Assembly: GCF_900103785.1 (NCBI RefSeq)
Contig: NZ_FNHE01000018.1
Coordinates: 1 to 64,000, forward strand
DNA length: 64,000 nt
Direction: 5' to 3'
Origin: Geodermatophilus siccatus
GTDB taxonomy: Bacteria; Actinomycetota; Actinomycetes; Mycobacteriales; Geodermatophilaceae
Shown piece by piece: positions 1 to 8,964 of the stretch (the first letter of the stretch is position 1; the number at the start of each line of letters is the position of its first letter). The position numbers and the translations under genes were made by a program. The notes beneath the pieces are model-generated. The model worked only from the letters and a program-made list of their open reading frames with translations, was not told the origin of the DNA and did not search any database.

Positions 1-2
1 CC

Positions 3-695
3 GTGCACCGGGTGTTGGTGCGCTGCCGGATCAATCGGCTCTGGCATGTCGACCGGGTCACCGGCGAACCGATCCGCCGCTATGAGATGACCCGGCCCGG
101 CGAGCTGGTGCACGTCGATGTCAAGAAGCTGGGCAACATCCCCGACGGCGGCGGCTGGCGCATCCACGGCCGGGCGCTGGGCAGCCGCAACAGCCAGGCC
201 CATCGCAATCCCGCCCGACCGCGCAAGGTGCACGGCCGCGCCAACCTGGGCTACTGCTACGTGCACTCGGCCATCGACGGCTACAGCCGGCTGGCCTACT
301 CCGAAGCCCTCGACGACGAGTCAGCCGCCACCGCACTGGCCTTCTGGGCCCGCGCCCGCAGCTTCTTCGCCGGCCACGGCATCACCGTCGAGCGGGTGCT
401 CACCGACAACGGCAGTGCCTATTGCAGCCACGCCTGGCGCGAGGAACACCGGCGGCTGGGCATCCGGCACTCCCGCACCCGGGTGCGCCGACCGCAGACC
501 AACGGCAAGGTCGAGCGGCTCAACCGCACCCTGCTGGAGGAATGGGCCTACCGACGGCTCTACACCTCAGAGACCGCCCGCCGGGCGGCCCTGTCAGCCT
601 GGCTGCACCACTACAACCACCACCGGCCACACACCGCCCTGGGCAACCTCCCGCCGATCACCCACTGCACCAACGTCTCAGGTCAGTACAACTAG
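3..695 (+). CDS. IS481-family transposase, 5' end beyond window
   Basis: This is the C-terminal two thirds of a DDE transposase of the IS481/IS3-like rve superfamily. The catalytic triad is readable as HVDVKKL (first Asp near residue 39), VLTDNGSAY (second Asp) and NGKVERLNR (Glu), followed by the usual HHYNHHRPHTALG tail. The frame is open at the left edge, so the GTG at position 3 is not the true start and the N-terminal HTH is missing. The right end of the element must lie in the roughly 25 bases between the stop and the gpmA hairpin. I could not define the terminal inverted repeat. The gene is intact as far as seen. Confidence 0.9.
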   Translation: MHRVLVRCRINRLWHVDRVTGEPIRRYEMTRPGELVHVDVKKLGNIPDGGGWRIHGRALGSRNSQAHRNPARPRKVHGRANLGYCYVHSAIDGYSRLAYSEALDDESAATALAFWARARSFFAGHGITVERVLTDNGSAYCSHAWREEHRRLGIRHSRTRVRRPQTNGKVERLNRTLLEEWAYRRLYTSETARRAALSAWLHHYNHHRPHTALGNLPPITHCTNVSGQYN

Positions 696-721
696 TCGGC
701 CCACCGGCCGACTCCGTCGTC

Positions 722-775
722 CGCACACGGCAGAGGCCCCCTCCCCGGACCGGGAGGGGGCCTCTGCCGTGTGCG
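722..775. terminator. Perfect 24-bp inverted repeat, bidirectional terminator
   Basis: Arms 722-745 and 752-775 are perfectly complementary over 24 bp with a 6-nt loop (cggacc). The hairpin begins 1 bp after the gpmA stop on the minus strand and also lies about 26 bp after the transposase stop, so it can serve both. There is no U-tract, as is common for actinobacterial terminators. Confidence 0.8.
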
Positions 776-776
776 A

Positions 777-1550
777 CTACTTCTTGCCCTGGTTCTTGAC
801 GGCCTCGATGGCGGCGGCTGCGGCCTCGGGGTCGAGGTACTCGCCACCGGGCTTGGTCGGGCGCAGGTCGTCGTCCAGGTCGTACCGCAGCGGGACACCG
901 GTGGGGATGTTGAGCCCCACGACCTCGTCCTCGCCCATGCCGTCCAGGTGCTTCACCAGCGCCCGCAGGCTGTTGCCGTGCGCGGCGACGAGCACGGTCA
1001 GGCCCGCGCGCAGGTCCGGCACGATCGCGTCGTACCAGTACGGCAGCATCCGGACGACGACGTCGGCCAGGCACTCGGTCTGGGGGCGCACCTCGGGGGG
1101 CAGCATCGCGTAGCGCGCGTCGCCGTCCTGGGAGTACTCGCTGCCGGGCTCGATGGGCGGCGGCGGGGTGCTGTAGGAGCGGCGCCAGACGGTGAACTGC
1201 TCCTCGCCGTACTCGGCGAGGGTCGCGGCCTTGTCCTTGCCCTGCAGCGCGCCGTAGTGCCGCTCGTTGAGCCGCCAGGAGCGCTTGACCGGGATCCACT
1301 GCCGGTCCGCGGCGGCCAGCGCCAGCTCGGCGGTGGCGATCGCGCGCTTGAGCACCGAGGTGTGCGCCACCTCCGGCAGCAGGCCGTGCTCGGCGAGGAG
1401 CTCACCACCCCGGGCGGCCTCGCCGCGGCCCTTCTCGGACAGGGGCACGTCCACCCAGCCGGTGAACAGGTTGGCCTTGTTCCACTCGCTCTCGCCGTGG
1501 CGGAGCAGCACGAGAGTGCCGGGGCGGGTCTGGGGCGAGGACATCGTCAC
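777..1550 (-). CDS. gpmA: 2,3-bisphosphoglycerate-dependent phosphoglycerate mutase
   Basis: Interconverts 3- and 2-phosphoglycerate in cytoplasmic glycolysis and gluconeogenesis. The phospho-accepting histidine is His18 in [10 protein letters not shown]. The acid residue sits in [13 protein letters not shown] and the second histidine in [10 protein letters not shown], all typical of the dPGM branch, and 257 aa is the usual size. The start is GTG at 1550 or ATG six bases downstream; neither has a strong ribosome site. In mycobacteria gpm1 lies near mshA and is followed by senX3-regX3. Here the downstream side carries an IS element instead. Two small-molecule transport genes separate it from ybjN. 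Confidence 0.95.
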   Translation of the reverse strand: MTMSSPQTRPGTLVLLRHGESEWNKANLFTGWVDVPLSEKGRGEAARGGELLAEHGLLPEVAHTSVLKRAIATAELALAAADRQWIPVKRSWRLNERHYGALQGKDKAATLAEYGEEQFTVWRRSYSTPPPPIEPGSEYSQDGDARYAMLPPEVRPQTECLADVVVRMLPYWYDAIVPDLRAGLTVLVAAHGNSLRALVKHLDGMGEDEVVGLNIPTGVPLRYDLDDDLRPTKPGGEYLDPEAAAAAIEAVKNQGKK

Positions 1551-1584
1551 GCGGCCATCCTGCCCGACGCGGACCCGGTCGGTC

Positions 1585-1896
1585 TCACCCGACGAGCAGC
1601 GGCCACAGCAGCCAGGCCTCGAACGCCGCCGGCGGCAGCAGGCCGGTGAGCAGCCACGGGCTGCGGACGGGGCGGTCGACGCCCCAGCGCAGCGCCGCGA
1701 CGGCGGCCACGCTGCACGCCGCGCCGGCGGCCAGCCAGAGCAGGGTGCCGCCCAGGTCGACGACGAGCAGCTGGGCGAAGGTCAGCCGCACCGCGCACAG
1801 CAGCAGCGGGTACACCAGCGCGGTGGCGGCGAGCAGGCCCACGAGTGCCCGGACCTGCCGCTGCTGCTGACCGGGACCCTCCTGCACCGCCGTCAC
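1585..1896 (-). CDS. Small membrane protein, unknown function
   Basis: 103 aa with GTG at 1896, one base after the stop of the upstream MFS gene (1898), so translation is probably coupled. After a short basic, Gln-rich N-terminus ([12 protein letters not shown]) there are three hydrophobic stretches, around residues 13-30, 35-58 and 75-100, with the loop [12 protein letters not shown] recognise no family. The position suggests an accessory to the exporter or a separate small integral membrane protein. Longer reading in the same frame runs antisense-like through the MFS gene and is not believable. Confidence 0.6.
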   Translation of the reverse strand: MTAVQEGPGQQQRQVRALVGLLAATALVYPLLLCAVRLTFAQLLVVDLGGTLLWLAAGAACSVAAVAALRWGVDRPVRSPWLLTGLLPPAAFEAWLLWPLLVG

Positions 1897-1897
1897 G

Positions 1898-3487
1898 CTA
1901 ACCGCTGGCCGGCACCTCGGCCCCGGACCGGGCGCGTCGTCCGGGCAGCCAGACCAGGACGACGACGGCGGCCAGCGCGGTGGCCAGCGCCGTCCCCACG
2001 GCGGTGAGGTGCATCGCCGCGACGAACGCCTCCCGGGCCGGGTCGACCAGCCGGCCGGCCGCGCCGGCGGCCTCGGGGTCGCCGCCGGCCAGTGTCTGCC
2101 GCACCGCGCCGAGGGTGGCCACGAGCGAGGTGCTGGCCTCCTCGCGGAGGTCGGCCGGCAGCGCGTCGACGGCGTCGCCGAGCCGGGCCGCGTAGGCGTT
2201 GGCCAGCAGCGACCCGAGGATGGCCACGCCGAGCGCACCGCCGACCTGGCGCACGGAGTTGTTCACCGCGGCGCCGGCGCCGGCCTTGTGCCGGGGGACG
2301 ACGGACATGATCGACTCGGTCGTCGGCGCCATGACCGTGCCCATCCCCAGGCCCTGCACCGACAGGACCACCAGCAGCAGCACCAGGGGTGAGGTCTCGT
2401 CCAGCAGCTGGAAGCCGCAGACGGCCGCCGTCAGCAGGCCGAACCCGGTGCCGACGACGGCCTTGGCGCCGAACCGCTCGGCCAGCCGCGAGCTGCCCGG
2501 CGCCATGACCGCCATGCCCAGCGCCATCGGGATCAGCGCCGCGCCGCTGACCAGTGGGCCGTACGCGAGCACGCCCTGCAGGTAGTAGACGAGGTAGAAG
2601 GTCGCGCCCATGAGCGCGAAGAAGTTCAGCCCCAGGGCGGCTGCGGCCGCGGAGAAGGCCGGGTTGCGGAAGAGCGTGACGTCCAGCGCCGGGTGGGTCG
2701 AGCGGCGCTGCAGCCAGACGAACAACGCCAGCAGGGCCAGCCCGCCGAGCAGCGGCACGAGGACGCCGGGCGAGCCCCAGCCGGCCCCCGAGCCGCCGTG
2801 GATGATCCCGTAGACCAGCCCGGCCAGCGCCAGCATAGACAGCAGCACGCCGGGCACGTCGAGCCGGCCCGGCGACGGGTCGCGGGACTCGGGGACGACG
2901 AGCAGCGTCGCGACGATGCCGAGGAGCGCGACCGGCACCGCGATGAGGAAGATCGCGCCCCACCAGTAGTTCTCGAGGACCGCGCCGCTGGCCAGCGGGC
3001 CGCCGGCCACGGCGATCCCCCCGGCGCCCGCCCAGACGCCGATCGCGCGGCCGCGCTCGCCCGGCGGGAAGACGTTGGTGATGACCGCCAGGGTGGTCGG
3101 CTGCACCGCCGCGCCGCCGATGCCCATGACCGCCCGCCAGGCGATCAGCTCGCCGGGGCTGCTGCTGAACGCGCCCAGCAGCGAGCCGGCCGTGTAGACC
3201 GACAGGCCGATGAGCAGCACCCGGCGCCGGCCGATCCGGTCGCCGATGACGCCCCAGGAGAAGAGCAGGCCGGCGAAGACGAGGATGTAGGCGTCGATCG
3301 CCCACTGCAGCTCACCCTGGCTGGCGCCCAGCTCGCGCTGCAGCGTGGGGATCGCGACGTTGAGGGTCGTGTTGCCCATGATCACCACGAGCAGGCAGAC
3401 CGTCATGGTGGCCAGCACCCACCACCGGCGGGCGTGGCCGGGCCGCTCCTCGGCGGCCTCGCGGAGCGACCGTTCGGTCGCCGTCAC
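1898..3487 (-). CDS. MFS drug exporter, DHA2 (EmrB/QacA) family
   Basis: 529 aa, predicted proton-driven efflux pump in the cytoplasmic membrane with about 14 transmembrane segments. Seen directly: TM1 (VLATMTVCLLVVIMGN), the DHA2 motif NVAIPTLQREL, the GDRIGRRRVLLIG loop after TM2 (motif A), and a large extracellular loop near the C-terminus (DALPADLREE). GTG at 3487 overlaps the TGA of the upstream YbjN-like gene by 4 bases (GTGA), indicating coupling. It occupies the place held by a different transporter gene in the mycobacterial mshA-gpm neighbourhood. The substrate cannot be inferred from sequence. Confidence 0.9.
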   Translation of the reverse strand: MTATERSLREAAEERPGHARRWWVLATMTVCLLVVIMGNTTLNVAIPTLQRELGASQGELQWAIDAYILVFAGLLFSWGVIGDRIGRRRVLLIGLSVYTAGSLLGAFSSSPGELIAWRAVMGIGGAAVQPTTLAVITNVFPPGERGRAIGVWAGAGGIAVAGGPLASGAVLENYWWGAIFLIAVPVALLGIVATLLVVPESRDPSPGRLDVPGVLLSMLALAGLVYGIIHGGSGAGWGSPGVLVPLLGGLALLALFVWLQRRSTHPALDVTLFRNPAFSAAAAALGLNFFALMGATFYLVYYLQGVLAYGPLVSGAALIPMALGMAVMAPGSSRLAERFGAKAVVGTGFGLLTAAVCGFQLLDETSPLVLLLVVLSVQGLGMGTVMAPTTESIMSVVPRHKAGAGAAVNNSVRQVGGALGVAILGSLLANAYAARLGDAVDALPADLREEASTSLVATLGAVRQTLAGGDPEAAGAAGRLVDPAREAFVAAMHLTAVGTALATALAAVVVLVWLPGRRARSGAEVPASG

Positions 3488-4026
3488 GCCCCGCCGTCCG
3501 GCGTCCCGGCGGCGCGGGACCTCCGCCCCGGGTCGACGAAGTCGGCGAAGGCCTCCAGGTTGCGCAGGGACTCACCCCGCTTGACCCGCCACTCCCACTC
3601 CCGCCGGATCGACGTGCCGAAGCCGATCTCGAGCATGGTGTTGAAGTGGTCGTCGGCGTAGCTGAGCACCGCCCCGAGCACGCGGTCGAGCTCGTCGGGC
3701 GTGACCGCCGCGTGCGGCAGCCGGCCGGTCAGGTAGACGTCGCCGACGCTGTCGATCGAGTAGGCGACGCCGTACATGCGGGCGTTGTGCTGCAGCAGGT
3801 AGGTCCACAGCTGCTCGCGGTTCTCGTCCGGCTGGCGGCAGACGAAGGCCTCCACCCGCAGCGCGTGCTCGCCGACGATCAGCCCGCAGACGGTCTTGAG
3901 CTTCTGGGTGCCGGGCAGGTCGACCAGCCAGCGGCCGGCCGCCGGGTGCTCGTGCACCAGCTCGCTGTCGCGGAGCGTCTGCTCGATGACCGCGTCGAGC
4001 TCCGCGACGGTCCGCTCGCGGCTCAC
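3484..4026 (-). CDS. YbjN-domain protein
   Basis: 180 aa cytoplasmic protein with the YbjN/type III chaperone-like fold. Recognisable parts are the N-terminal helix (VAELDAVIEQTLRDSEL), the beta region LPGTQKLKTVCGLIVGE, and the LLQHNARMYGVAYSID and LPHAAVTPDELDRVLGAV segments. The start is GTG at 4026 because GGGAGG lies about 5 nt upstream; longer reading enters the mshA tail. It is 76 bp downstream of mshA, as in mycobacteria, where this gene pair is conserved. Function is unknown; a chaperone-like or regulatory role linked to mycothiol is only a guess from context. Confidence 0.85.
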   Translation of the reverse strand: MSRERTVAELDAVIEQTLRDSELVHEHPAAGRWLVDLPGTQKLKTVCGLIVGEHALRVEAFVCRQPDENREQLWTYLLQHNARMYGVAYSIDSVGDVYLTGRLPHAAVTPDELDRVLGAVLSYADDHFNTMLEIGFGTSIRREWEWRVKRGESLRNLEAFADFVDPGRRSRAAGTPDGGA

Positions 4027-4102
4027 TGCGCCTCCCGTTCGCTCCCGCGCGGCGCTCCGCCCCTCGCTCGTTCCTCGCTGAGATGCCCACGCCCCTGTCC
4101 GC

Positions 4103-5455
4103 TCACTGCGCCACCTGTGCGCCGAGCGCCCGCACCCCGCCCAGCGCCCAGGCCGGGCGCAGCAGCGTGCCGGGGGCCGGTCCCTGGGATGCCATGGCCA
4201 TCTCCTCCGCGGCGGCCGTGTACGCGGCGACCAGGCTGTCGACGGTGCGCTCCCAGGAGAAGGAGGCCGCGTGCCGGCGCGCACCGGCCGACAGCAGCTC
4301 GCGGCGGGCGAGCACCGCGCGGATGGCGGCGGCGTAGTCCGCCGGGTCCCGGCCCTCGACCAGCACCCCGGAGACGCCGTCCCGGACGGCCGTGCGCAGC
4401 CCGCCCACGGCGGCCGCGACGACCGGCGTCCCACAGGCCTGCGCCTCCAGGGCCACCAGGCCGAAGGACTCGTTGTGGCTGGGGACGACGGCGACGTCCG
4501 CCGCGCGGTAGTGCTCCGCGAGCCGCTCGGCGTGCACCGGCGGCAGGAACCGGACGAGGTCGGCGATGCCCAGCTCGGCGGCCAGCTGCTCCAGCTGGCG
4601 CGGGGCCTGCAGCCCGGTGCCGCTGGGCGCGCCGACGACGTGCACCTGCAGCCGGTCGCGCAGCGCGGGGTCGTCGGCGAGCATCCGCGCGGCCGCCTCG
4701 AGCAGCAGGTCGGGGGCCTTGAGCGGCTGGATGCGGCCGACGAACAACAGGACGACGGCGTCGTCGGCGATGCCGAGGCGGTGGCGGGCCGCCGTCCGGT
4801 CGCCGGGGGTGAAGCGGTCGAGGTCCACCCCGGGCGGGACGACGAGGGTGCGTCGCAGGTCGGCGCCGTAGTGCTCGACCAGCTGATGGGCCTCGTCGTC
4901 GGTGTTGGCGACCAGCCGGTCGGCCTCGGCGACGACCTGCTCCTCGCCGATGACGCGGGCCCGCGGCTCGGGCCGGTCGCCGGTGGCCAGGGCGGCGTTC
5001 TTCACCTTGGCCAGCGTGTGCGCGGTGTGGATCAGCGGCACGCTCCACCGGTCGCGGGCCAGCCAGCCGACCTGGCCCGACAGCCAGTAGTGCGAGTGGA
5101 CGACGTCGTAGTGGCCCGGCTCGTGCTGGGCCTCCTCGCGCAGGACGGCGGCGGTGAAGGCGCACAGCTGCGCGGGCAGCTCCTCCTTGCCCAGGCCCTC
5201 GAACGGGCCGGCGCTGACGTGCCGCACGGTGACCCCGGGGCTCATCTCGACCACCGGCGGCAGGTCGCTGGAGGTGGCGCGGGTGAAGACGTCGACGGCG
5301 ATGCCTCGCTCGGCCAGCCGCCGGGAGACCTCGACGACGTAGACGTTCATGCCGCCGGCGTCGCCGGCACCGGGCTGGTCGAGGGGGCTGGTGTGCACCG
5401 AGAGGGTGGCCACCCGCCGGGGCACGGCCGAGCGGGGACGGCGGCGAGCGGCCAC
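4103..5455 (-). CDS. mshA: D-inositol-3-phosphate glycosyltransferase MshA
   Basis: First committed step of mycothiol biosynthesis: transfers GlcNAc from UDP-GlcNAc to 1D-myo-inositol 3-phosphate. The 450-aa protein is a GT4-family GT-B enzyme. Seen: [20 protein letters not shown] at the N-terminus, HSHYWLSG, the donor-site [12 protein letters not shown] and the E-x7-E signature ESFGLVALE. The start is GTG at 5455, preceded by GGGAGGT with a 5-nt spacer. It is divergent from the SDR gene across 73 bp. With mshD at 34595 it confirms a mycothiol-producing actinobacterium. Confidence 0.95.
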   Translation of the reverse strand: MAARRRPRSAVPRRVATLSVHTSPLDQPGAGDAGGMNVYVVEVSRRLAERGIAVDVFTRATSSDLPPVVEMSPGVTVRHVSAGPFEGLGKEELPAQLCAFTAAVLREEAQHEPGHYDVVHSHYWLSGQVGWLARDRWSVPLIHTAHTLAKVKNAALATGDRPEPRARVIGEEQVVAEADRLVANTDDEAHQLVEHYGADLRRTLVVPPGVDLDRFTPGDRTAARHRLGIADDAVVLLFVGRIQPLKAPDLLLEAAARMLADDPALRDRLQVHVVGAPSGTGLQAPRQLEQLAAELGIADLVRFLPPVHAERLAEHYRAADVAVVPSHNESFGLVALEAQACGTPVVAAAVGGLRTAVRDGVSGVLVEGRDPADYAAAIRAVLARRELLSAGARRHAASFSWERTVDSLVAAYTAAAEEMAMASQGPAPGTLLRPAWALGGVRALGAQVAQ

Positions 5456-5528
5456 GTGCGACCTCCCGCCTCGCTCCCAGGGCGCCGGGAGGCACCCGCT
5501 CGACATCGCAGTCTGCAACAGCACCAGG

Positions 5529-6323
5529 ATGGGTCGCATGCCCGGCCCCTCCGCCCAGTCTCCCTCCGTACCCGCAGGTGCGCCCGGTGCGGGCCGGACC
5601 GCCGTCGTCACCGGCGCCTCCAGCGGCATCGGCGCGGCCACGGCCCGGAGGCTGGTGGCGGAGGGCTTCGACGTCGTCGTCGGGGCACGCCGCATGGACC
5701 GGCTGACGGCGCTGGCCGCGGAGACCGGCGCCCGGGCGCTGCCGCTGGACCTCACCGACCCCGACTCGGTGACGGAGTTCGTCGGCGCCGTCGGCCCGGT
5801 CGACGTGCTGGTCAACAACGCCGGTGGCGCGTTCGACGCCAGCCCGGTGGCCGAGGCCGACCTGGACTCCTGGGCCCGCACCTACGAGGTCAACGTGCTG
5901 GGCACCGTCCGGCTGACCAAGGCGCTGCTGCCCAGGCTGGTCGACTCCGGCGCCGGCGACCTGCTGTTCGTGGGCTCGACGGCGGGGCTGGTCAGCTACG
6001 AGGGCGGCGCGTCCTACACCGCGGCCAAGCACGCGGTGCACACGCTGGCCGAGACGCTGCGGCTGGAGCTGTTCGACCAGCCGGTGCGGGTGGTCGAGAT
6101 CGCGCCCGGCATGGTGCGGACCGAGGAGTTCACCCTCAACCGGGTCCAGGACCGGGAGCGGGCGGAGGCGGTCTACCGCGGCGTGCGCAAGCCGCTGGTG
6201 GCCGAGGACGTCGCCGACTGCATCGCCTGGGCGCTCACCCGCCCGCACCACGTCAACGTCGACCTGCTCGTCGTCCGCCCCCGGGCGCAGGCCGCCCAGC
6301 ACAAGGTGCACCGCGAGGTCTGA
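5529..6323 (+). CDS. SDR-family oxidoreductase
   Basis: 264-aa classical short-chain dehydrogenase. The cofactor motif is TGASSGIG, followed by NNAGGAF, the catalytic Ser in VGSTAG and the Tyr/Lys pair in YTAAKHA. ARRMDR after strand 2 suggests NADP preference. The start is ATG 5529 or the in-frame ATG 5538; AGG lies 9 nt before the second. A similar SDR gene lies near mshA in mycobacteria. The substrate is unknown; a serine 3-dehydrogenase/YdfG-like role is possible. Confidence 0.88.
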   Translation: MGRMPGPSAQSPSVPAGAPGAGRTAVVTGASSGIGAATARRLVAEGFDVVVGARRMDRLTALAAETGARALPLDLTDPDSVTEFVGAVGPVDVLVNNAGGAFDASPVAEADLDSWARTYEVNVLGTVRLTKALLPRLVDSGAGDLLFVGSTAGLVSYEGGASYTAAKHAVHTLAETLRLELFDQPVRVVEIAPGMVRTEEFTLNRVQDRERAEAVYRGVRKPLVAEDVADCIAWALTRPHHVNVDLLVVRPRAQAAQHKVHREV

Positions 6324-6419
6324 GCGGTGCTCCCCTCACGGGGAGGTCGCCCGGTCGCTGGTGGACCCCTCGGGACGGGACCACTGCCTCCGGTGCGGCA
6401 GCGAGGCACCATCCGCGGC

Positions 6420-6887
6420 ATGAGCAGATTCGCTGCGCTGGTGGACGCCTTCGATGCCGGCCGAGTCCACGAACTGGTGGCAGACACCACCGAGGACCAC
6501 CGCTACTCGGACCCCTTCTCCGGCGAACGCCGTGGAGCAGCGGCGCACGCGGCGCTCATGCACACGGTGCTGGAACGATTCCCTGATCGCCGGATGCACC
6601 TGCTCGAGTGCTGGGTCGCCGCGGGGGCAGAGGTCGCCGAGTACAGCTGGACAGGCACTCCGGCTGGCGGAGGGGACCCCGTCGAGGTCCTGTTCGTGGC
6701 CGTCCTCGAGTCTCCGGACAGAGCTGACCTGACCCCATTGCCGGGGCTCCTCGCGGGTTGCCGGTCCTGCAGTGCCGGCAGTGCACGAGGAACGCCGGAA
6801 GTGCCGGCCCCGGTGGTGGTCAGGGGCGGATGGCCGTGGGTTCGCGCTCCAGGGTCACGCCGAAACGCTCCTGCACCGCGGCGATGA
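6420..6887 (+). pseudogene. NTF2/SnoaL-like protein, probably degenerate at the 3' end
   Basis: The first 95 residues (MSRFAALVDAFDAGRVHELV, YSDPFSGERRG, ECWVAAGAEVAEYSWTG, VEVLFVAVLE) match a small NTF2-like alpha+beta barrel. After VAVLES the reading frame turns into a Pro/Gly/Arg-rich tail (LLAGCRSC) unlike the family and runs 68 bases into the convergent murB gene. A frameshift or deletion near 6715 would explain this. Codon use includes A/T-ending codons (GATTCG, GATTCC) that are rarer in the neighbours, suggesting a recent arrival. It could also be a genuine short protein with a stop I have misjudged. Confidence 0.5.
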
Positions 6888-7827
6888 TCTTCTCGGAGAA
6901 GGCGAGCAGCTCCTCGGCGGTCGCCCCGGGCTCGGTGGTCAGCGCGAGGCTGTGGCGGGGCGAGGTCCCCACGCGCCCGTGGCGGGTGCCGCGACCGAAG
7001 CCGGCGTGCTGGACCAGCCAGGCGGCGCTGAGCTTGACCGTGCCGTCGTCGGCGGGCCAGCTCGGGCAGCCCTCGACCGCGCGCTGCACCGGGACGACGG
7101 GGTTGGTGAAGAACGAGCCCGCGCTGCGGCTGGTGGGGTCGGCGAGGTCCCAGACCATGCCCTTGCCCCGGCGCAGCTCCAGCACGGCGGCGCGCACGTC
7201 GGCCAGCGGGGCCCGTTCCCCCACCTCGACGCCGAGGGTGCGCGCCAGCTCCGCGTAGCCCACCGGCCGGGACAGCTCCCCCTGCTCCAGCCCGAACGAG
7301 ACGGTCAGGACGACGTACCGGCCGGGCTCGCGCTTGAGCCGGCTGTCCCGGTAGGCGAACCCGCAGTCCTCCGGGGTGAGCACCTGCTCGGCGGACCGCG
7401 CGCGGTCCCAGACGCGGACGGCGGTGATGACCTGGCCGACCTCCTGGCCGTAGGCGCCGACGTTCTGCACCGGCGTCGCCCCGGTCGAACCCGGGATGCC
7501 GGACAGCGCCTCCATGCCGGCCAGCCGCTGCTCGACGGTGTACGCGACCAGGTCGTCCCAGGGCTCGCCGGCCTGCACGACCAGCCGGCTCCCGTCCCGC
7601 TCGACGCCCCGGCTGCGCACCACGACCACGTCACCGGGCCACCCGGCGTCCGGGGCGATCAGGTTGGAACCACCGCCGAGGACCAGCAGCGGCCGCCCGG
7701 CGGCGTCGGCGTCGCGGACGGCGGCGACCAGTTCCTCGGGGTCGGAGACCTCGACCAGCCGGTCGATGGGACCCCCCACGCCGAGGGTCGTCAGCTCCGC
7801 GAAGCGGGCGTCTCGTCGGACCTGCAC
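6820..7827 (-). CDS. murB: UDP-N-acetylenolpyruvoylglucosamine reductase MurB
   Basis: Reduces UDP-GlcNAc-enolpyruvate to UDP-MurNAc with NADPH and FAD in the cytoplasm. FAD-binding motifs are TLGVGGP and LVLGGGSNL. The middle has IPGSTGATPVQNVGAYGQE, and the catalytic serine is in AGSFFTNPVV. 335 aa, type I length. GTG at 7827 follows a TAGCGT box by exactly 6 nt, so the transcript is probably leaderless. It is divergent from the methyltransferase gene across only 34 bp. Confidence 0.95.
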   Translation of the reverse strand: MQVRRDARFAELTTLGVGGPIDRLVEVSDPEELVAAVRDADAAGRPLLVLGGGSNLIAPDAGWPGDVVVVRSRGVERDGSRLVVQAGEPWDDLVAYTVEQRLAGMEALSGIPGSTGATPVQNVGAYGQEVGQVITAVRVWDRARSAEQVLTPEDCGFAYRDSRLKREPGRYVVLTVSFGLEQGELSRPVGYAELARTLGVEVGERAPLADVRAAVLELRRGKGMVWDLADPTSRSAGSFFTNPVVPVQRAVEGCPSWPADDGTVKLSAAWLVQHAGFGRGTRHGRVGTSPRHSLALTTEPGATAEELLAFSEKIIAAVQERFGVTLEREPTAIRP

Positions 7828-7833
7828 GGCACC

Positions 7834-7853
7834 ACGCTAACCGCGACTACGCT
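7834..7853. promoter_or_regulatory. Back-to-back leaderless promoters of murB and methyltransferase
   Basis: A -10 box TAGCGT for murB (minus strand, 7839-7834) is 6 nt from the murB GTG. A -10 box TACGCT (plus, 7848-7853) is 8 nt from the GTG at 7862. No good -35 is visible for either, and each -35 position would fall at the other gene's start codon. Confidence 0.55.
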
Positions 7854-7861
7854 CCGGACCG

Positions 7862-8734
7862 GTGAGCGAGGCAGGAGGCCGACCCGAGAGAGGCGATGAC
7901 CACAAGCGTCGCGCCAGCCTCCCGAGGAAGGCCAACCCGCGCCTGGCCGCCGGCCGGGCTCGCGCCCTGGGCCTGCCGACGCGCGGCACCACCAACGCCA
8001 ACCGGTTGCGCCGGGTCGACCGCTGGCTGCTCGCCACCCAGGTGCCGCGGCTGCGCGATGCCGCCCGGCCGCTCGTGGTCGACCTGGGCTACGGCTCGTC
8101 GGCGGTGACCACGCTCGAGCTGGCCGACCGGCTGGGCCCGGAGGTGCACGGCCTCGAGGTGGTCGGCCTGGAGATCGACCCCGAGCGGGTGGCCGCCGTC
8201 GCCGCCGACCGCGATCCGCCGCGGGTCGACTTCCGGGTGGGCGGCTTCGAGCTCGCCGGCCTGCGCCCGGTGCTGGTGCGCGCGTTCAACGTGCTGCGCC
8301 AGTACGACGAGGAGTCCGCTGCCCACGCCTGGCAGACGATGTGCGCCGCCCTCGGTCCCGGAGGACTGATCGTGGAGGGCACCTGCGACGAGTGGGGACG
8401 CCGCTCGTCGTGGGTGGCCCTCGACGCCGACGGGCCGCTGACCCTGACGCTGTCGGCCCGGGTGTCGGACCTCGACCGGCCCTCCGACCTCGCCGAGCGG
8501 CTGCCCAAGGCGCTCATCCACCACAACGTGCCGGGCCAGCCGGTGCACGAGTTCCTCCGGGCGCTCGACACCGCGTGGGCCACCGCAGCCGGGCTCTCGA
8601 CCTTCGGACCGCGCCAGCGCTGGACCGCGGCGGTGGAGTCGCTCGCCGAGCAGGGCTGGCCGTTCGTCGGCTCCAGCCGTCGCTGGCGGCACGGCGAGGT
8701 CACCGTGCGCTGGTCGGCCGTCGCCCCGGTCTGA
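7862..8734 (+). CDS. Class I SAM-dependent methyltransferase-like protein
   Basis: 290 aa. Residues 70-170 show a Rossmann methyltransferase core: LVVDLGYGSSAVTTLELADR (SAM-binding motif I), VVGLEIDPERV (acidic end of strand 2) and GGLIVEGTCDEWGRRSSW. A basic N-terminus (RKANPRLAAGRARALGLP) may bind nucleic acid. This family commonly sits beside murB in actinobacteria, but no substrate is established. GTG at 7862 is 8 nt after a -10 box, so it is probably leaderless. Confidence 0.75.
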   Translation: MSEAGGRPERGDDHKRRASLPRKANPRLAAGRARALGLPTRGTTNANRLRRVDRWLLATQVPRLRDAARPLVVDLGYGSSAVTTLELADRLGPEVHGLEVVGLEIDPERVAAVAADRDPPRVDFRVGGFELAGLRPVLVRAFNVLRQYDEESAAHAWQTMCAALGPGGLIVEGTCDEWGRRSSWVALDADGPLTLTLSARVSDLDRPSDLAERLPKALIHHNVPGQPVHEFLRALDTAWATAAGLSTFGPRQRWTAAVESLAEQGWPFVGSSRRWRHGEVTVRWSAVAPV

Positions 8735-8886
8735 GCGCGGCCGCACCCCGCGGGAGCGCCGCAGGACCGTCCGCCGGACCCGCGTGACGGACGACACAGC
8801 GCCCCTGACCTGCTGCCCCTGGGCGCCGTCCGGGGAGGCGTTCGGCAGCTGCGGCGGGAGGGGTTCCGATCCGCTACCGTCCGTAC

Positions 8887-8919
8887 ATGCGGGGCGACGG
8901 AGTCGGACTGCGGAGATAG
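8887..8919 (+). other. Leaderless 10-codon mini-ORF upstream of EAL gene
   Basis: TACCGT followed by 6 nt (ccgtac) and ATG gives a 10-residue frame, MRGDGVGLRR, ending in TAG about 45 bp before the EAL gene. It may simply mark the transcription start, with a short upstream ORF on the leader. No -35 is evident. Confidence 0.35.
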
Positions 8920-8964
8920 GACTGCGGGCACCACCATGTACCTGCTGACCCCCGACGTCGGGCC

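Noticed and set aside
118-1113. Long plus-strand frame across the IS and gpmA regions
   Set aside because: The translation is Ala/Thr/Pro low complexity, overlaps two well-supported genes in other frames, and crosses the hairpin at 722-775.
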